Source: Hyphomicrobiales bacterium (GTDB taxonomy: Bacteria; Pseudomonadota; Alphaproteobacteria; Rhizobiales; Aestuariivirgaceae). From it: a stretch of DNA of 10,430 nucleotides. Every line of letters starts with the position of its first letter. The first letter of the stretch is position 1. The stretch is from assembly GCA_026996935.1 (NCBI GenBank), contig JALWJW010000378.1, forward strand, positions 1 to 10,430, given 5' to 3'. Position numbers and translations under genes: made by a program. Shown one piece after another: positions 1-7,430 of this stretch. A model generated the notes under the pieces. The model did not search any database and had not been told where the DNA came from. It saw nothing but the letters and a program-made list of their open reading frames with translations.

Positions 1-139
1 CTTCTAAGCTATAAGGATGAGGCATGGTGGCTAAATTATCAGCGATCAATCGATCATTTGCCATCAGCGCCATCATCTGCGCATGATCGCGATGCGGCGG
101 CACTAATGTCAATCGTTGTGTTTCTAATAACTTACCCAT
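1..139 (-). CDS. GNAT-family N-acetyltransferase, N-terminal part (runs off the left edge)
   Basis: The first 46 codons of a minus-strand gene start at an ATG at 137-139 and stay open to the window edge. The peptide begins MGKLLETQRLTLVPPHRDHA, which matches the usual opening of RimJ/RimL-type GNAT acetyltransferases: a first beta strand with an 'LETxRLxLxPP' pattern, then a helix. These enzymes transfer an acetyl group from acetyl-CoA to an amine, and the substrate cannot be told from this fragment. In alphaproteobacteria one or two GNAT genes commonly follow rpmA, which supports the call. No clear Shine-Dalgarno sequence precedes the ATG. A terminator lies between this gene and rpmA, so it may rely on readthrough or its own promoter. 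The acetyl-CoA-binding part lies outside the window. Confidence 0.72.
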   Translation of the reverse strand, partial: MGKLLETQRLTLVPPHRDHAQMMALMANDRLIADNLATMPHPYSLE

Positions 140-162
140 ATCATTACATATTCTTAAAACTA

Positions 163-193
163 AAAAAGGGAGCCGGCAAACCGTCTCCCTTTG
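163..193 (-). terminator. Intrinsic terminator of the rplU-rpmA unit
   Basis: On the minus strand, GGGAG-A-CGG-TTTG-CCG-G-CTCCC forms a hairpin of 5 + 3 base pairs with a single A/G mismatch and a four-base loop. A run of six T follows directly, and AAA precedes the stem. It sits about 58 bases after the rpmA stop codon, where transcription of the ribosomal unit would be expected to end. Read on the plus strand, the T run is shorter, so it is mainly a minus-strand terminator. Confidence 0.85.
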
Positions 194-250
194 GAAATTA
201 TCGAGTTTTTATCATCTTCCACCGGGTCAGGTCCGGCGAAAAAAGCGCCG

Positions 251-517
251 TTATTCAGCAGCTTCTGCCGGGATCACTGATACATAAGTGCGACCGCCTG
301 CTTTTTTATTGAATTTTACATTGCCGGTAATCACAGAAAAGATTGTGTGATCTTTACCCATGCCAACATTATCACCCGGGTGCCACTTGGTACCGCGTTG
401 ACGAATGATGATATTACCGGAAATGACATGCTCGCCACCATATTTCTTTACACCAAGGCGGCGACCGGCTGAGTCGCGACCGTTACGGGATGAGCCGCCT
501 GCTTTTTTGTGAGCCAT
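251..517 (-). CDS. rpmA: 50S ribosomal protein L27 (bL27)
   Basis: The 88-residue protein is a full-length L27, a component of the large ribosomal subunit whose N-terminal tail reaches the peptidyl transferase centre. It starts MAHKKAGGSSRNGRDS, the conserved family opening, without the cleavable extension seen in Firmicutes. The family hallmarks GRRLGVKKYGGE (residues about 18-29), the IIRQRGTKWHPG segment and the GKDHTIFS segment are all present. The ATG at 515-517 is preceded by AAGGAT about nine bases upstream. The gene lies 97 bases downstream of rplU on the same strand, the usual bacterial pairing, and is followed by an intrinsic terminator. Nothing looks missing or altered. Confidence 0.98.
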   Translation of the reverse strand: MAHKKAGGSSRNGRDSAGRRLGVKKYGGEHVISGNIIIRQRGTKWHPGDNVGMGKDHTIFSVITGNVKFNKKAGGRTYVSVIPAEAAE

Positions 518-540
518 GAGGTGTTATCCTTCAAATTTTT

Positions 541-559
541 CTAAACGCTTTCCGTTTAG
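541..559 (-). repeat. Inverted repeat (7-bp stem) in the rplU-rpmA gap, upstream of the rpmA ribosome binding site
   Basis: CTAAACG and CGTTTAG are perfect inverted copies separated by five bases. In the transcript they would form a hairpin about 24 bases before the rpmA start codon, just upstream of its AAGGAT. On the minus strand the stem is followed by AAAAATTT rather than a T run, so it does not look like a terminator. It could be a processing or stability element between the two ribosomal genes. Its role is unknown. Confidence 0.5.
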
Positions 560-614
560 TACAATAAATAAACGCTACAATCAACTTGCAGCAAATGAAT
601 GCGAACTATTGATC

Positions 615-1277
615 TTAGCCTTTGGCCAATTCAGCAGCTTGTGACAACCAATTATCACGTTCGATACGACCTTTAAATGACAATGCATTGTCAACATTTG
701 CAATGTCATCTTTTGTAAAGGCGGCAACTTGCGCAAATGTATAAATGCCAAGATCATTGAGTTTTTTCTCAAGAACAGGGCCAACACCTGAAATCTTTTT
801 AAGATCGTCTGCTTCACCTGCAGGTTTTGCAAACAACGCACCAGCAGGTACATCAGCTTTTGCGGCAGCTTTAGGCGCTGCTTTTTTCTCAGACGCAGGT
901 TTGGCTTCAGCTTTAGGCTTTGCCGCAGCTTTTGGTTTTGCTGCTGCTTTAGAAGCTTTTTTGCCACCTGTTAAAATTTCGCGAATACGCAAAACAGTCA
1001 AGTCCTGGCGATGGCCATTACGACGACGATAATGCTTACGGCGTTTCTTTTTGAAAATGATGATTTTCTTGCCGCGGGACTGTTCAACCAATTCGGCTGC
1101 AACACTTGCACCTTCAACAAACGGGGCGCCAACTTCAACAGCTTCGCCTTCACCAACCATCAGCACATCTTCAAGGGTCAGCATATCGCCAACTTCACCC
1201 TCAAGACGTTCTACGGTAATTCTTTCATCGACGGCAACGCGGTACTGCTTGCCACCAGTCTTAACGACTGCATACAT
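615..1277 (-). CDS. rplU: 50S ribosomal protein L21 (bL21) with C-terminal helix-hairpin-helix extension
   Basis: The 220-residue protein has two parts. Residues 1-105 are a standard L21, opening MYAVVKTGGKQYRVAV and ending with the basic FKKKRRKHYRRRNGHRQ segment and the LRIREI strand, which bind 23S rRNA. Residues about 106-150 form a Lys/Ala/Pro-rich linker with repeated AAKPKA units. Residues about 155-220 form a compact tail with a helix-hairpin-helix motif (ISGVGPVLEKKLNDLGI, 162-178) and the segment FKGRIERDNW (201-210). Typical L21 is about 100-105 residues, and this long form with an HhH tail is known from Rhizobiales and relatives. The start has AAGGAA seven bases upstream. It is the first gene of the ribosomal unit, behind a strong promoter and a leader of roughly 115 bases. 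The function of the tail is not established from this sequence. Confidence 0.96.
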   Translation of the reverse strand: MYAVVKTGGKQYRVAVDERITVERLEGEVGDMLTLEDVLMVGEGEAVEVGAPFVEGASVAAELVEQSRGKKIIIFKKKRRKHYRRRNGHRQDLTVLRIREILTGGKKASKAAAKPKAAAKPKAEAKPASEKKAAPKAAAKADVPAGALFAKPAGEADDLKKISGVGPVLEKKLNDLGIYTFAQVAAFTKDDIANVDNALSFKGRIERDNWLSQAAELAKG

Positions 1278-1397
1278 ATGTTCATTCCTTTTGTTTTAAG
1301 CCGCGTCGTACGGTGCCACATATTGTGAACTTCAAAACCAACCGCAAAACAGCGAAATTTGGCAGATACAAACCTATTGCACCCACAGTTTGTGCGC

Positions 1398-1426
1398 ATA
1401 TAGGCCAATACCGGCCAAATTGTCAA
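1398..1426 (-). promoter_or_regulatory. Housekeeping (sigma70/RpoD-type) promoter of rplU-rpmA
   Basis: On the minus strand TTGACA (1421-1426) and CTATAT (1398-1403) are separated by exactly 17 bases. That is a perfect -35 element and a good alphaproteobacterial -10 element at optimal spacing. Transcription would start near 1391, giving a leader of about 115 bases before the rplU ATG. This fits strong constitutive expression of ribosomal genes. Confidence 0.85.
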
Positions 1427-1477
1427 GAAGATTGCCGCATCTATCGCAATTCAAAAACAAAACAAACCAGTTCGCGC

Positions 1478-2779
1478 TCAATTTTCGCGAAACGCCCGGG
1501 CAATTTGGTCACGCAGGGGCTGGATTAAATAACTAAAGGGTGTACGCGCACGCGTTTGAATAAAGACTTCAGCCGGCATACCTGGGATCAATTTATTGTC
1601 TCCAAGTTTTTTAATCGCCCCCTTGCCCAGTTTTAATTTCACCGCAAAATAAGGCGGCATATTGTTTGGAGGCTGGGTCAGATCAGCCGATAAAAATGAC
1701 ACACTGGCTTCAACCTGAGGTGTTTTACGATGATCAAAAGAAGGAAAGCGCACATTTGCTTTTTGCCCAATGCTAACCTGATCAATATCTTTAGGCAAAA
1801 TTCGTGCTTCAATAATCAAGCTATCCAAACTGGGTACAATCAGCATCACCGTTTCACCCGGTGCAACAACACCGCCAATAGTATGAAGATTTAATTGATG
1901 CACAAAGCCGGCTTGTGGGGCGCGAATGACCATCCGTTTTAATCGTGCCGCAATGGCGATGCGCCGTTCACGTGCTTCGGTAAGTTTGGCCGAGGTATCA
2001 CGTAATTCACTTAATACTTTTGTTCGCCCATCATCATCCAACTGAATAATCTGCAATTCTGTTTCTGCAATTTTGGCTTTTGCTTGAGCAATTTGCGCAA
2101 CCAGACCACCTTTTTGACCATCAAGCGATGACTTGTCCCGCCGCAAAGCCAATACGCGCGAAGCCGGAACCAAACCCTTTTTAAATAGTTTTTCCAGATT
2201 AAGAAGCTCTTTGCTGATCAATTGCATCTGGGTGTCACGTGCGGCCGCTTGCGATTTAAACCCATCAATCTGCTCTCTTAACTGAGAAACTCTTTTAACA
2301 AGTTGCGCCCGACGCCCCTTTTGCGATGCCTGTTGAACTTTCAGCAGTTTTCGCTCACCTGCCAATAAGTTTTTAACCGCCGATTGATTTTCTTGCGCCA
2401 ACAGGAATTGAGGAAATACAATCGACTCATCACCATCACGCAAAGCCCGCAATCGAGCTGCCAAAGCTTCAAGTTCCCTCAAATTACCGTCAATAATACC
2501 AAGACTGGCTTTGATTTCAGTCTCATCAAGCTGAACAAGCAAATCGCCAGCATTAACTTTATCACCGTCCTTGACATATATCCTGGAAACAATACCGCCT
2601 TCACGGTGTTGGATTTTCTTTGAATGTGATTCAACTCTTGTAATACCAGAGGCAATAATCGCCCCCTGAATACTGGTATTGAGAGCCCATAGACCGATTG
2701 CACCAGCCACTATAATCAACCCGAAAAAACCGGCCAGCAAAAGATTTCGCATCGATTTATGTGTGCTTATTTTCTTCAT
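1478..2779 (-). CDS. Type I secretion membrane fusion (periplasmic adaptor) protein, HlyD family, PrsE-like
   Basis: The 433-residue protein is a full-length HlyD/PrsE/AprE-type adaptor that links an inner-membrane ABC exporter to an outer-membrane channel. In order it has a short basic N-terminus, one transmembrane helix (about 13-33), the first half of a lipoyl-like barrel-sandwich domain (about 58-88, GGIVSRIYVKDGDKVNAGDLL), a long coiled coil (about 95-285), and the second lipoyl half (about 284-318, IRAPQAGFVHQL...GGVVAPGETVMLIVP). A beta barrel follows, with the C-terminal family signature around PGMPAEVFI...RTPFSYLIQPL (399-422). Its ATG overlaps the stop of the ABC gene as ATGA (2776-2779), so the two are very likely translationally coupled and form one exporter. 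It is the last gene of the operon. The gene symbol prsE is likely but not assigned, because the exported substrate is unknown. Confidence 0.93.
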   Translation of the reverse strand: MKKISTHKSMRNLLLAGFFGLIIVAGAIGLWALNTSIQGAIIASGITRVESHSKKIQHREGGIVSRIYVKDGDKVNAGDLLVQLDETEIKASLGIIDGNLRELEALAARLRALRDGDESIVFPQFLLAQENQSAVKNLLAGERKLLKVQQASQKGRRAQLVKRVSQLREQIDGFKSQAAARDTQMQLISKELLNLEKLFKKGLVPASRVLALRRDKSSLDGQKGGLVAQIAQAKAKIAETELQIIQLDDDGRTKVLSELRDTSAKLTEARERRIAIAARLKRMVIRAPQAGFVHQLNLHTIGGVVAPGETVMLIVPSLDSLIIEARILPKDIDQVSIGQKANVRFPSFDHRKTPQVEASVSFLSADLTQPPNNMPPYFAVKLKLGKGAIKKLGDNKLIPGMPAEVFIQTRARTPFSYLIQPLRDQIARAFREN

Positions 2780-4485
2780 GTCCGCGCGCCCCCTTTTGGT
2801 TTGGCCAGGACCTTTTGCAGCACTTCATCCTTGGGGCCAAAGGCAATCGGCTGACCATCTTTAAGAACCATCAAACTATCTAAAGCCGAGATAGCACTTG
2901 GCCGGTGCGCCACAATAATCACAATACTGCCACGCCTGCGGGCTTCAATAATAGCCTTCACCAACGCAGCTTCGCCCTGTGCATCCAGATTAGCATTTGG
3001 TTCATCAAGAACGATCACCCGGGGATTTCCGTAAAGCGCTCTTGCCAACCCGATGCGTTGGCGTTGCCCGGCCGAAAGACGAACCCCTTTTTCACCAATA
3101 ATCGTATTATATCCATCAGGGAACTTTAAAACCAACTCATGCACAACAGCAGCTTGCGCAGCCTCCACAATGCCCGAAGGTTCAGCCTGCGGGTCAAATC
3201 GAGATATATTTTGACCAATTGTGCCGTCAAACAACTCCACATCCTGAGACAAATAACCAAAATATTTACCCAACTGATCAGGATCCCACTGATCCAGCGT
3301 GGCGCCATCAATACGAACTTCGCCGCGCAAATGTGGCCAGCTACCAATCAACGCGCGCGCCAAGGTGGTTTTACCCGCCCCCGTTGGCCCGATAATGCCC
3401 AAACCGGCGCCTGGTTGTAAATCCATCGTTACATTACGTACAATGGGTTGTGGATTGCCCGGCGCAAAAGCAGCCAGACCATCGACAGTCAAATGACCCG
3501 TTGGGGCAGGCAGTTCCATATTTTCTGGAGGTGGCGGTGTTTTTGCCAGCACATCATCTAAACGCCCCCAGCCTTTCCATGCACCAACAGCCGCCCGCCA
3601 ATGCGCAACAACCTGCTCAACCGGTGCCAAAGCACGTGCTAAAATAATTGATGCCGCAATCATCGTTCCCGGAGAAATCTCCTGCTTAACCGCTAAATAA
3701 GCGCCAAGCCCCAAAATCCCTGATTGAAAAATCAATCGCAGGGTTTTGGAAATGCTACCCACAACACCCCCGCGGTCAGACGCTATAGTTTGACTGTCCA
3801 TACCTTCAAACAGTTTCGAGCGCCAACGGTCACGAAGATGCCCGCGCATACCCATCACATGGGCAACTTCAAAATTGCGCAATGCTTCCTGATTCATTTC
3901 ATCTGCTTTAAGCGCTGCAATTTGACCTTTATTAAGATGCGCATTGGTCACAACACTGTTTATGATCATCAGTACAGTTAATAAGGCAACCGCAATTAAA
4001 GCGGCAATACCAAGGTAAAAGTGCAGTAGAAAAATCACAAAAAGATAGATTGGCACCCAAGGCAAATCCAAAAAGGCAAATACCCCGGGGCCAGATAAAA
4101 ACGTTCGCAAACTCGCCAGATCTTTTGCCGGTCTGATCCCAACATTATCCGAGCGCCGCATGGCATGATAGCTCATCGCATAAAAAACTTTATCGGAAAG
4201 ATTTTCCTCTAAAAGCCGGCCAATACGAACCAGCAAACGTCCGCGAATAAAATCCAAAAACCCAAACAGGCTATATAAAAGCACCGCAAGAATAGCCAAT
4301 CCAATAAGAGTTGGAATACTCCCCGATGTGATAACACGGTCATAAATCTGCAACATGAACAAAGGACCGGTTAACATCAGAATATTGACAAAGAAACTGA
4401 AAATCACAATCGCAAACATTGCAAATCTGGCACCAGCTAAAGCAGCTATGACTTTGCCCTTTTCAGGCCGTTGTGGTTGTTTCAT
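2776..4485 (-). CDS. Type I secretion ABC transporter, permease/ATPase fusion, PrsD-like
   Basis: The 569-residue protein is an inner-membrane ABC half-transporter of the PrsD/AprD type, powering one-step export of proteins without a cleaved signal. Residues about 20-300 hold the membrane domain, with hydrophobic segments near 20-45, 58-80, 143-180 and 250-285. The nucleotide-binding domain follows, with Walker A GPTGAGKTT (366-374), Q-loop Gln414, signature LSAGQ (470-474), Walker B VIVLDEP (490-496) and switch His527. All ATPase motifs are intact. There is no N-terminal C39 peptidase or peptidase-like domain, as in the PrsD/AprD subgroup, and the length is normal. It overlaps the downstream adaptor gene by four bases and lies 70 bases after the lipoprotein gene. 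The Shine-Dalgarno is weak (GGAAG, about 13 bases before the ATG). The substrate is not encoded in this window. Confidence 0.93.
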   Translation of the reverse strand: MKQPQRPEKGKVIAALAGARFAMFAIVIFSFFVNILMLTGPLFMLQIYDRVITSGSIPTLIGLAILAVLLYSLFGFLDFIRGRLLVRIGRLLEENLSDKVFYAMSYHAMRRSDNVGIRPAKDLASLRTFLSGPGVFAFLDLPWVPIYLFVIFLLHFYLGIAALIAVALLTVLMIINSVVTNAHLNKGQIAALKADEMNQEALRNFEVAHVMGMRGHLRDRWRSKLFEGMDSQTIASDRGGVVGSISKTLRLIFQSGILGLGAYLAVKQEISPGTMIAASIILARALAPVEQVVAHWRAAVGAWKGWGRLDDVLAKTPPPPENMELPAPTGHLTVDGLAAFAPGNPQPIVRNVTMDLQPGAGLGIIGPTGAGKTTLARALIGSWPHLRGEVRIDGATLDQWDPDQLGKYFGYLSQDVELFDGTIGQNISRFDPQAEPSGIVEAAQAAVVHELVLKFPDGYNTIIGEKGVRLSAGQRQRIGLARALYGNPRVIVLDEPNANLDAQGEAALVKAIIEARRRGSIVIIVAHRPSAISALDSLMVLKDGQPIAFGPKDEVLQKVLAKPKGGART

Positions 4486-4555
4486 TTGTTTTGGTTTTCT
4501 TCCGCAGATAAGATTTATAACTATAACTAAGCCGAAATGATTCGATGAAATAAAA

Positions 4556-5884
4556 TTACGATCGCGGCGTGGTTAATAAAGATAGCTTTGATAAATTGGC
4601 ATCTAACTGACGAATTGAAGCTGACACGGCTTTTATTTCAGCATCCAGTTTCACCCCTTCAATCACAACTCCAAAACGCTTTGCCATATAAGCAGGATCA
4701 TTGGCTGGAAGATTTGACTGCAACCGCTGCACATTTTCCCGCGCCATAATTAATCGCCTTTTAGAAGCCACAAGCCCTGAACGCGCCCGTTTATGGGCAG
4801 CAATCAACTGGGCTATTTTCCAGAAAACACTTCCCGGCTCATATCGATGCGCCCGCAGGCGAGCCGCAAGTGCCGCCTCTTCATGACGTTTACGAGAAGG
4901 ATTAAATGCCCCCAACTTCACCGAAACCTTAACCCCCCCAAACAAACTGTCTTTTTGAACCGTTAAACCATTTTGCGTCAGCCCGTCACGCCAGCCTCCC
5001 TCAAGATTGACCGAAACAGCATCAGCACTTCGGATGTCACTTTTGATTTCTGCAAGGTCTCTTTCTGCCTTGATTAACTGACGGGCCATATCCGCTGAAT
5101 TTTGAATATCGAAAGCAACAAGGCCTTGACGTTTTGCCGATTCAGAAGACGCTTTTGCCCCATCTGCAAGAATTTGATCAGCAGCTAAAATCAGCACAGT
5201 TGACTGGTTGCGATCCAAATTCCCGATATTGAGTTGGCGCCGTATCTCAGATTTTACCGACCGCAACCGGGAACGGTTAGCCGAAATACTTTTTGCTTTT
5301 GCAGCAAATCCCGCCCGCGTCAAATTATTCGGTGCAATAACAATAACTCTCTTCAATGCAGAATTTGCTTTAAAGCGTTCACATTTCACCTGTGCCCCTT
5401 TTTCAATAAGGTGTGCCCGGGCAACATTAACCAGATCGTAAGAAACCGATGCCGTTTTACGCCCGGAATCATTGATTTGACCCGACACTGTCGGCGCTTT
5501 TAAAATTGTTGTTTCCGCAGCAGCATTTTCTTTCAAATAGTTACACCAGGGTGATTCTGTCACTGTCTTTTTATAATGCACCTGCTCAATAACCGGTTGA
5601 CGCTTAACCAGATTAGCCTTTGTCTCAGTTCTGCGCGAGGCAACACGTTGAATCAGTTTCGTCATCGCGCTTGATCGTATCGGTGCATCACCAGAAACCG
5701 GTTGCGCAACCTCAATACCTGGAGCACGCACACTTGATGTCACACTCGTTGGCAGAGCAGAATCAGACATACCCAATCCGGCAATATCACTCCCCACCCC
5801 CGAACATGCACTTAAAAACAGCGCACCGGTCAAACTAACAATGACGTTTTTTATTTTAGAAAAATAGTGGTGGTCTGCCAACAT
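4556..5884 (-). CDS. Outer-membrane lipoprotein with TolC-like coiled-coil features (putative export channel or partner)
   Basis: The 442-residue protein begins with a signal peptide (about 1-26) ending in a lipobox LSAC, so Cys27 is the likely lipidated residue. Residues 28-110 are low in recognisable structure. From about 115 on there are two alternating halves. Each has a beta-type stretch (about 123-150; about 288-325, with SVNLEGGW and GGVKVSVKLGAFNPSRKRHEEAALAA) followed by long Ala/Lys/Arg-rich helices. The second beta hairpin and the helix behind it resemble the repeat of TolC-family outer membrane factors, some of which are lipoproteins. Cys114 and Cys168 could form a disulfide. An excellent AAGGAGGTG lies just before the ATG, and the start overlaps the previous gene by 29 bases. 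The position between a polysaccharide synthase pair and a type I exporter fits an outer-membrane role. The TolC relation is inferred from pattern and is weak; the lipoprotein call is solid. Confidence 0.75.
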   Translation of the reverse strand: MLADHHYFSKIKNVIVSLTGALFLSACSGVGSDIAGLGMSDSALPTSVTSSVRAPGIEVAQPVSGDAPIRSSAMTKLIQRVASRRTETKANLVKRQPVIEQVHYKKTVTESPWCNYLKENAAAETTILKAPTVSGQINDSGRKTASVSYDLVNVARAHLIEKGAQVKCERFKANSALKRVIVIAPNNLTRAGFAAKAKSISANRSRLRSVKSEIRRQLNIGNLDRNQSTVLILAADQILADGAKASSESAKRQGLVAFDIQNSADMARQLIKAERDLAEIKSDIRSADAVSVNLEGGWRDGLTQNGLTVQKDSLFGGVKVSVKLGAFNPSRKRHEEAALAARLRAHRYEPGSVFWKIAQLIAAHKRARSGLVASKRRLIMARENVQRLQSNLPANDPAYMAKRFGVVIEGVKLDAEIKAVSASIRQLDANLSKLSLLTTPRS

Positions 5885-7430
5885 GGAGCACCTCCTTCTC
5901 AGCCGCTTGAGGACTTAACAAAATAGCTTCAACAAAAACACCGCGCATATTTTTGCCAAAAAATGGATGAACTGAAACTGCCTCACCAGCAATCGTTTTG
6001 CCCGTATAACCAACCTTTTTGCACCAAAAGACTCCAATACTGCAGGCGAATAAGGGTTCGTTCGGTTTAAAGTTCTTGGCATTGGTGTAAGGAACAAACA
6101 AAACCACAACAGGGGCTTTAATCGCCCGGGCAAGTGGTGTGGCCATAATTTCTGCAAGGCCTTGCTCAACGATGGCCTCATTTTTCCGTAACAAGGCCAA
6201 CCGTTCAAAATGAGAGTTCAATTGACTTTGGGCATTTTCTAAAGCCGTTTTCACTGACACAACCTGGTTCGCCAAAGAAACGAACTCTGAACTTGCTGAT
6301 TTGATTTTTATAAGCCCCGGTTCTTGAATTTGTTTACGCATTGTTTCAAGCATCAAAATACTTTGGCGGGTTTTTGAAATATCACGGCGCAACCTGGCAA
6401 AGTCAGCTTCCACACCATTGGAGCGTTGTCGAAGCTCCAAAAGAGCCAACATGCTTGAATCATATATCTTGCGGTTAATCAGCCGTTTTTTAAACTTGTC
6501 TTGCAACGCCTGCTGGGCACCACTGGCACTTAATGCGCGCTTCAATTCAATTCGAAGCACCTTTAATCGTTTCAATTGTGTTTTTAAGTCTTTTTGCAGG
6601 ACCAGGCGTTGTTCAATTTCACCGTCAACTGTAGCCGCCACCAAAGATGCCAGAACTTTCGCATCACCCACTGCTCGTTCTGCTTGTAAAGACTCGCGTT
6701 GTTCTTTTGAAATCCGTTGCTTGATGTGATTTTCTTTCACCCTCATATCACCAATCTGGCGCTCGGTTTTCGTTACCAGATCATTACCCTTAGACAGAGT
6801 TAAAGGCGCACTCCAGTCATTGGAAATAAGAAAAAATACAATCAGAACACCATAAGACAAAAATACCGAAAAAAGGGCAGTCAACAAAACCAGCGCCGTA
6901 TTTTTGTAAATAAATGAAACAACCGGAATAACAGCCCGGGAGAAGTTATATTTAGGCATTTTCCAATTAGAGAAAAAAGATTTACTTCTACTCAGTCTGG
7001 ACTTCCAGCTCTTACGTTTAACACTTTTATTTTTACGCGCAAAAACGGCATCAAGCAGTACCATCGGACGCGCCGGCGCAAACAGCACTTCACACTTTGG
7101 CCCCAACATCTCATAAGAAGATGCATGTTCAGGGCTGGTAATGACCACAATGCGTTTCACATTAGGCTCACCAGCCATGGCAGCAGTTAATAATGCTGCC
7201 TGATTGCTTTCACAACACTGATCGACCACAACACAATCAACGACCTGACGGCGCACCATCGCCATAGCATCGGCAACACCGCTCACCGCATGCAAACCCA
7301 CAAGCAGATCCACCCGAGACAAGACATTTTTCATCATCTCAGGTTTTGGACCAACATAGAGAACCTTGAACAATTGTTTAGGTTCAGCACTATGCGTATG
7401 AGCCGTTGAATTATTGTGGACAGAGGTCAT
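5856..7430 (-). CDS. Pseudo-receiver / transmembrane / periplasmic coiled-coil protein with C-terminal HlyD-like beta domain (Alg44-like layout)
   Basis: The 524-residue protein has four parts. Residues about 21-132 look like a response-regulator receiver fold. The acceptor-position Asp70 (VVVD) and Thr98 (VVITSP) are kept, but the acidic pair after strand 1 is replaced (VLYVGPKPE) and the usual Lys-Pro is ARP (120-122), so it is probably not phosphorylated normally. A basic linker (132-160) follows, then a strong transmembrane helix (about 178-203). A long periplasmic coiled coil spans about 215-430. A beta-rich end (about 437-524) resembles the second lipoyl/beta-barrel region of HlyD-type adaptors and contains Cys463 and Cys470. 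The layout parallels Alg44, the co-polymerase of alginate synthesis, whose N-terminal domain is PilZ instead. The gene overlaps the GT2 gene by ATGA (7427-7430), as expected for a synthase partner. The function is inferred. Confidence 0.8.
   Translation of the reverse strand: MTSVHNNSTAHTHSAEPKQLFKVLYVGPKPEMMKNVLSRVDLLVGLHAVSGVADAMAMVRRQVVDCVVVDQCCESNQAALLTAAMAGEPNVKRIVVITSPEHASSYEMLGPKCEVLFAPARPMVLLDAVFARKNKSVKRKSWKSRLSRSKSFFSNWKMPKYNFSRAVIPVVSFIYKNTALVLLTALFSVFLSYGVLIVFFLISNDWSAPLTLSKGNDLVTKTERQIGDMRVKENHIKQRISKEQRESLQAERAVGDAKVLASLVAATVDGEIEQRLVLQKDLKTQLKRLKVLRIELKRALSASGAQQALQDKFKKRLINRKIYDSSMLALLELRQRSNGVEADFARLRRDISKTRQSILMLETMRKQIQEPGLIKIKSASSEFVSLANQVVSVKTALENAQSQLNSHFERLALLRKNEAIVEQGLAEIMATPLARAIKAPVVVLFVPYTNAKNFKPNEPLFACSIGVFWCKKVGYTGKTIAGEAVSVHPFFGKNMRGVFVEAILLSPQAAEKEVLHVGRPPLFF

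Noticed and set aside
234..250. Short inverted repeat CGGCG/CGCCG beside the rpmA stop
   Set aside because: The stem is only five base pairs with a poly-A/T loop and no T tail; the real terminator is at about 163-193.
58..312. An 84-codon plus-strand open frame at the left edge
   Set aside because: It runs through the GNAT start, the intrinsic terminator and the rpmA end in antisense, and its product shows no recognisable features.
560..600. A possible internal promoter for rpmA (TTGATT-17-TACTAA, minus strand)
   Set aside because: The -10 candidate matches only three of six consensus positions, and rpmA is expected to be transcribed with rplU.
581..967. A 128-codon minus-strand open frame overlapping rplU
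   Set aside because: It is an alternative reading of the Lys/Ala-rich L21 linker and HhH tail. Its composition (runs of Lys, Leu and Gln) is an artefact of that repeat, and it has no family resemblance.
745..1032. An Ala-rich plus-strand open frame opposite rplU
   Set aside because: It is antisense to the low-complexity linker of L21, which keeps the other strand open. No ribosome binding site or domain supports it.
4486..4555. A separate promoter or terminator between the lipoprotein and ABC transporter genes
   Set aside because: The 70-base gap has some TATA-like sequence but no matching -35 and no hairpin with a T run, so one operon is the simpler reading.
5915..6208. A 97-codon minus-strand open frame inside the pseudo-receiver fusion gene
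   Set aside because: The overlapping 524-residue frame has clear domain order, coupling to its neighbours and a better start; this frame is a shadow.
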